Shown: positions 1 to 8,047 of the stretch, one piece after another | How the letters are laid out: each line of letters starts with the position of its first letter | Numbering within the stretch: the stretch's first letter is position 1 | Assembly: GCA_050290245.1 (NCBI GenBank) | Contig: JBNKHH010000058.1 | Span: 1-35,182 of the forward strand | DNA: 35,182 nt | Direction: 5' to 3' | Source: JBNKHH01 sp050290245 | Lineage (GTDB): Bacteria; Pseudomonadota; Alphaproteobacteria; Rhodobacterales; Rhodobacteraceae | The notes under the pieces: model-generated | The model's database searches: none | What the model saw: only the letters and a program-made list of their open reading frames with translations | Told to the model about the DNA's origin: nothing | Made by a program: the position numbers and the translations under genes

Positions 1-2166
1 CAGAGAACCGCCCTCGCCAAAGCCAAGCGTGTCGATGGTCGTGTTTGTTCCGAAGACCACATCATTGCCGCGCAGATCGACGCTGTCACCGGCATAAAGC
101 CCCGGCAGATCATCCGTGTCCCAGTTCAGGCGGTTGTCCCAGCGAATGCCATCCCCGATGTCGTTGGGGACGAAATCCAGCGTCGTGGCTTCGGTGCGGA
201 TATCGGGCGCAATACCGAAGCCTTCCTGGAAAAACCGAATGATGAGGTCTGAGTCGACGACATCATCGAAGGCGCCGTCGGCTTGTGCGCGTAGATAGTT
301 TGCCAGGTCCTCGATCGTGGCGTCGGATTTTCCAAGGAGTTGTGCTGCAAAGTTCTGGATCGTCGTTTGATTGAGGACGTCCTTGTCCAGGCCGTCCGAG
401 TTCTGGTTGGTGTAGTCGGCGTTGTCGAATGGGACGACGCTTTCCCAGTTCCAGATGATGGTGTCGTCGTAATAGGGGTTTTCGACCGAATATCCTGTAT
501 TGATCACGGTTTTTTCCGCTATTTCCTCCGGATTGTTCGGATCCGCCATGTGAGCGACGATGTTATCGACAAGAGTTGTCAACTGAGCATCGTCCAGGAC
601 GCCGCGTGTGACTGCTCCTGAGTTTGAGGTGATCTTATGACCGCCGGATGTGACCAGATTGTCCGCAAAGAGCACATAGGAACCAACCGGCCCAGCTCCA
701 TCATAGTCACCCCCGAGAAGATTCACTGCCACATTGTTGTCGAGGAAGACGTTGTCTTCGACGAATCCCCCGGTGCGCACCTGTGCCCCGGTCGCTGCGG
801 CCCGCATGGTGATTGTATCGCGCAGGGTCACGTCCGAGTTGTTCTCGCCCAGATAGATGTTGTGGCTGAACATGTTGGGATCGACAGTGTCCGACCAGCC
901 ATTGTGGTCGAAGAAGTTATTCTCCACCAAAAGACCATCTACAAAGTTTGCATAATAGCCTTGGGTATAGGACGCGCCTTCGACGACGTTGTCATGTACA
1001 TAGGAGTTGCGCAGGGTGATGCCCTCGCCTTCCATCGTAACCACGGAGTTCTGGGAAATCTCGAGGTGATCCAGGATCAGGTTGTCCGCCTGATAAGTGC
1101 GCAATCCGGCCGAAAAATGAATGTCTTGAATGACAATGTTTTCCGAGAAGGCCATGATCTTGAATTCAGTGGTGAATTCAGGAAGATCACCTTCGCCCCA
1201 GGCGCCGACATAGACCGGGTTCAACTCGGATTCGCCGCTGATGCCGAATAGTCCGCCAGTGGTTGCATCCGAGTATTCATAGCCACGTTCGAACAGAAGC
1301 CAGTTTGAGGTTTCACTCCCGTTGGGTGTGGCAGAGTTCCAAAGGGCGCGGGCGGCATCCTCTGCCAGAGCCATGTCTTCACTTTGTCCATAGCTGCCCT
1401 GACTGGCCAGCCAGCTGCCGGTTACTTCGCCGACACTCATCCCTTCGATGGCTGCGATGTCGGCCAGCGACAGGGCCGAGTCGGACCCTGAAACATAGAC
1501 TTTGATGTGGTTGTCTCCGGCCTCGACGATGACACGATCATCTGCGTCGGTTTCCAGCATGTAATGCTGTTCGCCGGTGGTCCAGCCGGCATCTTGGGCG
1601 CCAGGTGTGACATTCAGCGAGATCTGGTGCAGCGACGTCGACCCGTCCGAGTGGGTTGCTTCATAGGTAAAGCTTTCGCTGCCGATGAAGTCGGTCTGGG
1701 TAAGGACCAGCGCGATTGTGTTGTCTGGATTGACGGTCACATTGCCATGCTCGACCCCGGAGGTGATCTGCAGGCTCACGATATCGTCGCCGACGGGTTC
1801 CAGCGTTGTTGTGCGGCCGGTCATGACATCGACCGTTCCCTGGGCGATGACGGTCGTGTCTTCGCCGTCGCCGGGGGTGCCGGTCTGATCGGGAGCCTCG
1901 GGGGTGGTATCGTCGACGACCGGGGGGGCGGGCTCGGGCTCCGGCTGTGGTTCGGGCGTCGGTTCCGGCTCAGGTTCCGGCGGGGGGGTCTGTTCCGAAC
2001 GCGGATCTTCTTCGGTGGTCTGCTCGTCCCTGTTGGTGCCGTCATCTGTTACGGGGGGAGTGTTGTTCCCAATGCCGCCCGATACGTCCTTTCCGGATTT
2101 TCCAAGTCCGATTTGCGTAAGAGCACCGGTGCCAATCAGTCCGAAGAGGAGAAAGAGAGGATTCAT
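1..2166 (-). CDS. Large parallel beta-helix surface/secreted protein, C-terminus beyond window
   Basis: The frame is open from an ATG at 2166 to the left edge, giving 722 visible residues with no stop. Residues 1-22 are hydrophobic (MNPLFLLFGLIGTGALTQIG) and could be an export signal or anchor. A Pro/Glu-rich linker (PEPEPEPTPEPQPEPEP) follows at about 61-84, then an Ig/cadherin-like beta domain at about 105-188. Residues about 330-510 show short repeating beta-strand turns rich in Asn, Asp, Val and Ile (NLILDHLEIS, GITLRNSYVHDN, LLVENNFFDHNG), typical of right-handed parallel beta-helix proteins such as polysaccharide lyases and C5-epimerases. An Asp-rich region follows. RTX-type calcium repeats would be expected further on but cannot be seen. 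A role in binding or trimming the locus polysaccharide is inferred; no catalytic residue was identified. Confidence 0.85.
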   Translation of the reverse strand, partial: MNPLFLLFGLIGTGALTQIGLGKSGKDVSGGIGNNTPPVTDDGTNRDEQTTEEDPRSEQTPPPEPEPEPTPEPQPEPEPAPPVVDDTTPEAPDQTGTPGDGEDTTVIAQGTVDVMTGRTTTLEPVGDDIVSLQITSGVEHGNVTVNPDNTIALVLTQTDFIGSESFTYEATHSDGSTSLHQISLNVTPGAQDAGWTTGEQHYMLETDADDRVIVEAGDNHIKVYVSGSDSALSLADIAAIEGMSVGEVTGSWLASQGSYGQSEDMALAEDAARALWNSATPNGSETSNWLLFERGYEYSDATTGGLFGISGESELNPVYVGAWGEGDLPEFTTEFKIMAFSENIVIQDIHFSAGLRTYQADNLILDHLEISQNSVVTMEGEGITLRNSYVHDNVVEGASYTQGYYANFVDGLLVENNFFDHNGWSDTVDPNMFSHNIYLGENNSDVTLRDTITMRAAATGAQVRTGGFVEDNVFLDNNVAVNLLGGDYDGAGPVGSYVLFADNLVTSGGHKITSNSGAVTRGVLDDAQLTTLVDNIVAHMADPNNPEEIAEKTVINTGYSVENPYYDDTIIWNWESVVPFDNADYTNQNSDGLDKDVLNQTTIQNFAAQLLGKSDATIEDLANYLRAQADGAFDDVVDSDLIIRFFQEGFGIAPDIRTEATTLDFVPNDIGDGIRWDNRLNWDTDDLPGLYAGDSVDLRGNDVVFGTNTTIDTLGFGEGGSL

Positions 2167-2606
2167 TGCCTGTTATTCCGTATCCTGTTTGTGTTTGGCC
2201 GGACTCTGGCCACTCGGAACAACACCTGTGCAGAAGGAGGCGGAGATTGTGGCGTAATTGTGATGCAATCTCGTCGCGAGCGTGAATTCTGAGCCGTCTG
2301 CACTGCGGCGCCTCAGTCACCTAGAATCGAATAGTTCCATTTAAAATCAGTGAGTTTCCGCTCAGCGGCTTCTTGCGTCCGAGGCGTGAGTCTGGGCGGG
2401 ATCTCGCCATGTCGACCTGGGCGCTGCGCGGATTCACGTTCTGTAAACCATGTCTGGGCAATAAGGCGCCCATGGGTATGTTGACTTCTTTCGCGGGGCA
2501 GGGCTTCGCCGTTCAGACGCTCAAGAACTGGGGGCGGCCCGGGGCGCACGCTTTGCGCGCAATGCCGGTGCGATTTAACTGCATGTCTGAATGGGGCAGG
2601 GGGCCG
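2167..2606. promoter_or_regulatory. Divergent intergenic region between the beta-helix gene and a glycosyltransferase
   Basis: About 440 bases separate two diverging starts. The left part (2167-2350) is less GC-rich and holds a short inverted repeat, CTCG-tcg-CGAG, at 2270-2280, and an AT-rich stretch, TTTAAAAT, near 2340. No convincing -35/-10 pair stands out. The frame of the right-hand gene stays open up to an ATG at 2373, so part of this stretch could be coding if that early start were used. The residues there do not resemble a glycosyltransferase N-terminus. Confidence 0.35.
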
Positions 2607-3599
2607 ATGGCCGTTTTGCTTCCGTGCGAGGGGCGTCGCGGTGCCTCGCTGCTGCGCATGTACCGCGTGGCCCAGGGGCTGCGTCCGCTTGGCTGGCGCA
2701 CGGTGGTTCTGCCGGCCTCCCTGACGTTGTCGCAGCGGCACCGGTTCATCTCGGAACTGTCGCCGGATGTTCTTGTCATGCAGGGCTCGCGCCATGCATT
2801 GAACCGCCCGGCGCTCTATCCGGGCCAGCGCATCGTCTATGACATGGACGATGCAGATTTTCATCTGCCCCATCTGGCCGACCCGGTGCGCCGCGCAATG
2901 CCCGAGGTCGGGGCGGTTATCGCAGGCTCGCGTTATATTGCCGACTGGTGTCTGGCAGCGGGGGCGGCACGAGCGGATGTCATCTGGACTGGTTCACCCG
3001 TCTCGGGCGGGCCGCGGGTCTCTCAAAGCCGGCGCTCGCCCGTCATTGCTTGGGCGCAAAGCCGTCCCGCTACCTATGTTCGGGAAGCGGATTGGGTACT
3101 GGAAGTCATGCGTCGGTTAAGCCAGCGTATCGGCAAGATCACGCTTCGGCTCTACGACAGGCAGCCGGGAGACGATCTGGGGTTCGCGGCCCGCTTTGAG
3201 GAGGCGGGGGTTTCCGTCGAATGGCGCCGAACTCTCCGGTATAGTGACTATCTTGCGTCCTTTGACGATGTTGCCGTCGGGCTGGCGCCTCTCTGTCCGG
3301 AAACGCCATTTTCCCGCGGCAAGTCTTTTGGCAAGGTTCTGGCGTATCTCGATCGCAAGGTGCCGGTTGTGGGAAGCGATGCCGGTGAACACGGATGTTT
3401 CTTCACGCCTTCAACCGGCGTGATTTCAAACGACTTTGATCATTGGGTGCGCGAGATCGGCCGGCTTGTCGGGGACAACAATGCGCGTCAGAAGATGGCG
3501 GATGCAGCTTTCGAAGACTTTCGTGTCCGTCTGACCGACACCGTCGCGGCAAAACAGGCTGATCTGGCGTTGCGAATGGCAATCATGGATCGCCTCTGA
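2607..3599 (+). CDS. GT4-like glycosyltransferase
   Basis: A 330-residue protein with the two-domain outline of GT-B glycosyltransferases. The N-terminal half has alternating strands and helices (RTVVLPASL, DVLVMQGSR, RIVYDMDDAD). A switch to the C-terminal nucleotide-sugar domain comes near VIWTGSPV. The C-terminal part contains GKSFGKVLAYLDRKVPVV, the segment that normally carries the donor-binding E-x7-E motif of family GT4; that motif is not present in usual form. The start at 2607 is chosen because GGGGG lies just upstream and the protein then opens with a strand (MAVLLPCEG). In-frame ATGs at 2373, 2562 and 2583 are alternatives. It probably adds one sugar to the repeat unit on the cytoplasmic membrane face; donor and acceptor are unknown. 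It converges on galE. Confidence 0.75.
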   Translation: MAVLLPCEGRRGASLLRMYRVAQGLRPLGWRTVVLPASLTLSQRHRFISELSPDVLVMQGSRHALNRPALYPGQRIVYDMDDADFHLPHLADPVRRAMPEVGAVIAGSRYIADWCLAAGAARADVIWTGSPVSGGPRVSQSRRSPVIAWAQSRPATYVREADWVLEVMRRLSQRIGKITLRLYDRQPGDDLGFAARFEEAGVSVEWRRTLRYSDYLASFDDVAVGLAPLCPETPFSRGKSFGKVLAYLDRKVPVVGSDAGEHGCFFTPSTGVISNDFDHWVREIGRLVGDNNARQKMADAAFEDFRVRLTDTVAAKQADLALRMAIMDRL

Positions 3600-3774
3600 A
3601 GACGCAAGATTACATAATAATCATTAAGCGTCAGTGCGGCTGTAACCGCAAAGCTAAAATGTCATCCACGAGCAATTCAGAAATGTCACTCTTCCCCCAA
3701 CGGCTTGCGGGATGCCGGCTGTGGGATTGACTCGAATGAGCAAGCGCGACCCGGACCACGGGCCGGATTACAGG

Positions 3775-4776
3775 TTACCTGTTCTGCCTCCGCTGCCAGG
3801 CCCATGCATCGCGGCACATGTCGTCGAGATCCCTTGTTGCGCGCCAGCCCATGCGTTGCGCCGCCCTTGACGGATCGGCCAGCGAGGTTGCGACATCGCC
3901 GGGGCGCCGATCTGTGATCACATAAGCGATGTTGCGTCCGCTGGCGACTTCAAAGGCACGTATCATCTCAAGCACCGAGGACCCCCGCCCTGTTCCGACA
4001 TTGATCGCGTCGATGCCGGGATTTTGTGTGGTCAGGGTCAGGGCTGCCAGGTGGGCCTCGGCCAGGTCCATGACGTGAATATAGTCGCGCACGCCCGTGC
4101 CGTCGGGCGTGTCATAGTCATCCCCGAAGACCGACAGATGTTCTCGCCACCCCATGGCCACCTGTGCGACATAGGGCATCAGGTTGTTCGGCGTACCGCG
4201 CGGAGCTTCTCCGATGCGGCTTGAAGGATGGGCTCCGACCGGATTGAAGTATCTCAGCGACACGGCGGCAAGTGCCGGGTTGGCGACGCTCCAGTCGGCG
4301 ATCAGTTGCTCCACCATGAGTTTCGACTGGCCATAGGGATTGGTCGGGGCAAGCGGATGATCTTCGGGGATAGGGGTCTGGGAAGGTTCTCCGTAGACTG
4401 TCGCAGAGGATGAAAAGACAAGCTGCGTGCAGCCCGCCGCCTCCATGGCCTGAAACAGTGAGACGCTGCCGGCGACGTTGACCCGATAATACTCCAGGGG
4501 ATCCGTTACAGCTTCGCCCACGGCCTTCAGCCCTGCGAAATGGATCACCGCGTCAGGCGCAAAACCCGTCAGCACCCGGCTCAGGGGGCCGTTATTGGTG
4601 ATGTCCACTTCCTGAACGTGCGCCGCTCGGCCGGCAATGGCGGCAATACGGTCGGGAACATCCCGGTCGGCGTTCGCGAAGTTGTCGAGGATCATGACCT
4701 CATGGCCTGCTTCCAGCAGGGCTGCAGCCGTATGGCTGCCGATGTACCCTGCCCCGCCCGTAACCGCTATTCGCAT
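3775..4776 (-). CDS. galE: UDP-glucose 4-epimerase
   Basis: A 333-residue short-chain dehydrogenase/reductase of standard GalE length. The NAD-binding TGGAGYIGSH lies at residues 6-15. The catalytic triad is visible as S124 in FSSSATVYGE, Y148 in NPYGQSK and K152. The substrate-side segment VRDYIHVMDLAEAHLAAL is also typical. It interconverts UDP-glucose and UDP-galactose in the cytoplasm and so supplies galactosyl donor, or the N-acetyl forms, to the glycosyltransferases around it. It diverges from the GDP-mannose gene across a 212-base region with small palindromes, which suggests joint control of sugar-nucleotide supply. Confidence 0.95.
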   Translation of the reverse strand: MRIAVTGGAGYIGSHTAAALLEAGHEVMILDNFANADRDVPDRIAAIAGRAAHVQEVDITNNGPLSRVLTGFAPDAVIHFAGLKAVGEAVTDPLEYYRVNVAGSVSLFQAMEAAGCTQLVFSSSATVYGEPSQTPIPEDHPLAPTNPYGQSKLMVEQLIADWSVANPALAAVSLRYFNPVGAHPSSRIGEAPRGTPNNLMPYVAQVAMGWREHLSVFGDDYDTPDGTGVRDYIHVMDLAEAHLAALTLTTQNPGIDAINVGTGRGSSVLEMIRAFEVASGRNIAYVITDRRPGDVATSLADPSRAAQRMGWRATRDLDDMCRDAWAWQRRQNR

Positions 4777-4988
4777 CTTGACCCTCTTCGGTTTCGCCCC
4801 CTTGTTAGGTCAGATGAAGCCGCTGGAAAACTGGCGTATCAAGCTGCCGGATGTCTGCGGCAGATTTACAATATACGCCAAGGCGTAGTCCGAATGGTCT
4901 GGCTGTCACGACGTCAGCGATATACGCTTTTCCATGGTCCGAGACCTGAGAGTGGTGTTGATAATGATTGTTTTGCTCGGGGGAGGTC
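4777..4988. promoter_or_regulatory. Divergent galE/manC promoter region with palindromes
   Basis: This 212-base region lies between two diverging genes. It contains a perfect inverted repeat TACGCC-AA-GGCGTA at 4874-4887 and a second one, AGCG-ATATA-CGCT, at 4916-4928. Both contain the string TATACGC (4872-4878 and 4921-4927), 49 bases apart. Such spaced palindromes are compatible with a dimeric repressor or activator site, but no regulator is identified. A strong ribosome site, GGGAGG at 4981-4986, serves the start at 4989. Confidence 0.45.
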
Positions 4989-6410
4989 ATGTCTGATACA
5001 GCCGCAATTCATCCGGTGATCCTTTGCGGCGGCTCAGGGACCCGGCTCTGGCCTCTGTCACGCAAAACCTACCCGAAGCAATTTGCACCGCTTTTGGGGG
5101 AAAACAGTCTCTATCAGGCGACTTTGCTGCGATCCTCGGGCCCCAAGTTCGCTCCCCCCCTGGTCATGACTGCAGAAGATTTTCGCTTCATGGCGATCGA
5201 GCAGGCCGAGGCCATTGGCTTGATGGATGCCCGTGTCGTGGTTGAGCCAATGGCGCGCGATACCGCACCTGCCATTCTGGCCGCGGCCCTGATGCTGGAA
5301 GACAGGCCCGATGACCTGATGCTGGTAATGCCGTCCGATCATATCATGCAGGATCCGGAGGCGTTTCAGGCGGCGATCGGGATTGCCTGCGAGGCAGCGG
5401 GAGAAGGTGCGCTTGTCACCTTTGGTGTCACGCCGGATCATCCCGAAACGGGGTACGGCTATCTGCAGCTGGCCGGGAGCCCCGATGGGGTGACATCGGT
5501 CACCAAGTTCACCGAAAAGCCCGACCTGAAGACGGCTCAAGCCATGCTTGAGGCGGGGCACTACCTCTGGAACGCCGGCATTTTCATGGGCCGGGTAAAG
5601 GATTTCATCGCGGCTTTCTCGACCCATGCGCCCGCGTTGATCGATCCCGTCCGGGCGGCTGTTTCCGGGGCGGTTCCCGACCTGAACTTCATGCGTCTGG
5701 ATGCCGGGTCCTTTGCCAACGCTTCGGCCATTTCGATCGACTACGCGATCATGGAAAAGGCTGACTGGGTGGTTGCCGTGCCGCTCGATTGCGGCTGGTC
5801 CGACATGGGATCCTGGAATGCGCTTTGGGAAATTGCCCCGCCGGATTCCCGGGGCAATGCAACCTCGGGCGAAGTGATCGCAATGGATTGCAAGGACTCC
5901 TATCTGAAGTCCGCCGAATCCTCGATGGTGTTGGTTGGTCTGGGTTTGGACAATGTGATTGCGGTCGCGATGCGCGATGCGGTTCTGGTTGCCGACAAGT
6001 CACGGGCGCAAGAGGTCAAGGGAATCGTCGAAACCCTGCGCAGGGCAGAAAAGGCGCAGGCTGATGATTACCCGCGTTTTCACCGCCCCTGGGGCTGGTA
6101 CGAGACCCTCTGTCTGGCCGAGCGATTCCAGGTCAAACGGATCATGGTCAAACCAGGCGGCGTTCTGTCTCTGCAATCGCACCGGCATCGGTCCGAGCAC
6201 TGGATCGTGGTCGCGGGAACGGCCGAGGTCACGATCGGCGACGAGGTGAAGCTCGTCACCGAAAACCAGGGGGTCTATATCCCGCTTGGCGAAAAGCATC
6301 GGATGGCCAATCCAGGAAAAGTCCCGATGTACCTGATCGAAGTCCAGACCGGTGCCTACCTGCGCGAAGACGACATCGTGCGGTATGAGGACATCTACGA
6401 CCGGTCTTAG
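4989..6410 (+). CDS. manC: Mannose-1-phosphate guanylyltransferase / mannose-6-phosphate isomerase (bifunctional)
   Basis: A 473-residue type II bifunctional enzyme (ManC/CpsB/XanB/AlgA family). The N-terminal nucleotidyltransferase shows GGSGTRLWPLSRKTYPK at residues 14-30, PETGYGYL at 152-159 and FTEKP at 174-178. The C-terminal cupin isomerase domain shows PGGVLSLQSHRHRSEHW at 389-405, with metal-binding His residues, and the usual ending YLREDDIVRYEDIYDR. It makes mannose-6-phosphate from fructose-6-phosphate and GDP-mannose from mannose-1-phosphate. A phosphomannomutase, needed for the middle step, is not in the window. The start is set by GGGAGG five bases... upstream of the ATG at 4989; a nearby in-frame ATG at 4968 lacks such a site. 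Confidence 0.95.
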   Translation: MSDTAAIHPVILCGGSGTRLWPLSRKTYPKQFAPLLGENSLYQATLLRSSGPKFAPPLVMTAEDFRFMAIEQAEAIGLMDARVVVEPMARDTAPAILAAALMLEDRPDDLMLVMPSDHIMQDPEAFQAAIGIACEAAGEGALVTFGVTPDHPETGYGYLQLAGSPDGVTSVTKFTEKPDLKTAQAMLEAGHYLWNAGIFMGRVKDFIAAFSTHAPALIDPVRAAVSGAVPDLNFMRLDAGSFANASAISIDYAIMEKADWVVAVPLDCGWSDMGSWNALWEIAPPDSRGNATSGEVIAMDCKDSYLKSAESSMVLVGLGLDNVIAVAMRDAVLVADKSRAQEVKGIVETLRRAEKAQADDYPRFHRPWGWYETLCLAERFQVKRIMVKPGGVLSLQSHRHRSEHWIVVAGTAEVTIGDEVKLVTENQGVYIPLGEKHRMANPGKVPMYLIEVQTGAYLREDDIVRYEDIYDRS

Positions 6411-6551
6411 GCGCCTGTGCTTTTCACCCTGCGTTTCTTCCTGAGAAATGGCTGCTCGATCCGGCGCCAGCGCATCCATGCGGATAGATGGGGCAGAGGA
6501 CAGGCGGTCCGAAAATCAGCAGGATGACGATGGCGGGAACACGCGAACGAG

Positions 6552-8003
6552 TTACAAAGCGGCTCCGACAGCGACACAGATACAGACCAAGATAACCAGC
6601 AGGCTGACGCGGTCCGTCGCGGCGAAGACAATGGGGTCGTCGGCCATCTCTCCCCGATGGGTTTTGAGGACCATGCGCAAGAGCCAGTACAAGAGCAGCG
6701 GCAAAATCAACCACAGCGCCTGGGGACGGGGATATAGCCCCTGAACAGAATCCGAACTGATATAAAGCGCCAAGACCAGAACCGCGGCATTCCCGGCCGA
6801 CAGCGCCGTGCCGCGCAGAACCGGCAGATCTTCCACCTCGTAGGCCCGTCCTGACGTGGAGCGCCCGGTGGCCATCTGGTCCGTCAGTTCGGCCTGTCGC
6901 TTGATGGCTGCCAGGGCGAGAAACAGGAACATCGAAAAGCCCAGCATCCAGGGCGACAGAACCAGCGAGGCTGCAACGCCACCCGCAATGATGCGGATCG
7001 TGTAAAGCCCTGCCAGCATCAGGACATCGACGATCAGCCTACGCTTTAGCCACAGTGAATAGCAGAAGGTCGCAGCGAGATAGGCGGACAAAACACCAAC
7101 GAAGGCCAGACTTCCGGCAGTCAATCCAAAGGCCAATGCCCCCACAAGCAGTACCGAGGCCACACTCAACCCGGTTGTGGCCGAGAGCTCTCCCGAAGCA
7201 AAGGGCCGCCGACACTTCCGTGGATGGGCTCTGTCGGCTGTCAGATCCACCAGGTCGTTGATGATATACACAGCAGAGGCGGTCATGCAAAAAGCGAGAA
7301 AACCCACCAGGACCTGCCCTAGCGTCGAAAAATCATGAGCAGCCAGAATGGGCAGAAACAAAAGCAGGTTCTTGGACCACTGGTGCGGGCGCAGGCTTTT
7401 TACAATGGCATTGGCACGTCCGGCGGGCGGTGAAATATGCGTTATGTTCGCGTTGCTGGCGGCCGCTTCCTGCCGCAATCGCTGCCCGGCGTCCACCGTG
7501 ATTGCCTTGCGCGCCGCGTTCCAGACCGGCAGATCCGCTTTGGAATCCCCGACATAGTCAAACATTTTCGGACCATATCGCTCGATCAGGAAGGCGGCCT
7601 TGGCCGCGCCCTTCAGATTATGGCCCTCAGCCGAACCATAGGCTTCGTCAAAAAGCCGGGTGCCTTCCGCGATCGCGGTAACCTGACGATGATCTGCCGC
7701 CGAGACCAACGCGGTCTTGCGCCCTGCCCGGCGGGCGTCCTGCGTCATCTCGATAACGTCATCGTTTAATGGAAGGCTTTCGGGCGCCATGATCAGCTTG
7801 TCGGCCAGATGGGCTTTGAAGCTGGCCCGCCCGCCGGACATCCATCGGGGAAGGTGCCTCAAAGCCAGCGGATCGGACGCGGTGAGGTGGAGTAACCCTT
7901 CATAGAGCGTATCTGTGCGACAGAATGTGCCGTCCAGATCAACAACCAGAACAACGTCTGTATCTTCGACCGAACCGGTCGAAATAGAAGGGTCCACATC
8001 CAT
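6552..8003 (-). CDS. HAD-UbiA fusion: UbiA-family prenyltransferase with N-terminal HAD phosphatase domain
   Basis: A 483-residue two-part protein. Residues about 15-180 form a haloacid-dehalogenase domain with the nucleophile motif DLDGT (D22, D24), a Thr/Ser-containing second motif (LVSAAD) and GDSKADLP at 152-159. Residues about 195-483 are a polytopic UbiA-type domain with the Mg2+/diphosphate motif NDLVDLTADRAHPRKCRRP starting at N249. The NDxxDxxxDRxHPxKxxRP form matches decaprenyl-phosphate phosphoribosyltransferase (DPPR synthase) relatives rather than quinone-pathway UbiA. A plausible role is making a polyprenyl-phosphate-linked sugar donor, with the HAD domain removing a phosphate. 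This is inferred; no DprE1/DprE2 epimerase pair is present. The next gene upstream on the same strand ends 44 bases away, so the two are probably co-transcribed. Confidence 0.85.
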   Translation of the reverse strand: MDVDPSISTGSVEDTDVVLVVDLDGTFCRTDTLYEGLLHLTASDPLALRHLPRWMSGGRASFKAHLADKLIMAPESLPLNDDVIEMTQDARRAGRKTALVSAADHRQVTAIAEGTRLFDEAYGSAEGHNLKGAAKAAFLIERYGPKMFDYVGDSKADLPVWNAARKAITVDAGQRLRQEAAASNANITHISPPAGRANAIVKSLRPHQWSKNLLLFLPILAAHDFSTLGQVLVGFLAFCMTASAVYIINDLVDLTADRAHPRKCRRPFASGELSATTGLSVASVLLVGALAFGLTAGSLAFVGVLSAYLAATFCYSLWLKRRLIVDVLMLAGLYTIRIIAGGVAASLVLSPWMLGFSMFLFLALAAIKRQAELTDQMATGRSTSGRAYEVEDLPVLRGTALSAGNAAVLVLALYISSDSVQGLYPRPQALWLILPLLLYWLLRMVLKTHRGEMADDPIVFAATDRVSLLVILVCICVAVGAAL

Positions 8004-8047
8004 CGGTATTCAGCTTTGTCAGCGTCATTAGATCGCTGCGACAGCTA

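Noticed and set aside
2313..2873. Long open frame on the minus strand opposite the glycosyltransferase start.
   Set aside because: Its translation is Arg/Pro/His-rich without family features and lies opposite a better-supported gene; it is a GC-rich shadow frame.
3600..3774. GACGC...GCGTC and GCGG-ctgtaa-CCGC repeats between the converging glycosyltransferase and galE genes.
   Set aside because: Stems are only four or five base pairs with long or awkward loops and no T-run, so no terminator is claimed.
3770..3782. Perfect palindrome ACAGGT-T-ACCTGT overlapping the galE stop codon, first considered as a terminator or operator.
   Set aside because: A one-base loop cannot form a normal terminator hairpin, no T-run follows, and it lies mostly in coding sequence; likely chance.
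6411..6551. TTTCT-tcctg-AGAAA hairpin between converging manC and the HAD-UbiA gene.
   Set aside because: The stem is five A/T-rich pairs with no following T-run; too weak to call a terminator.
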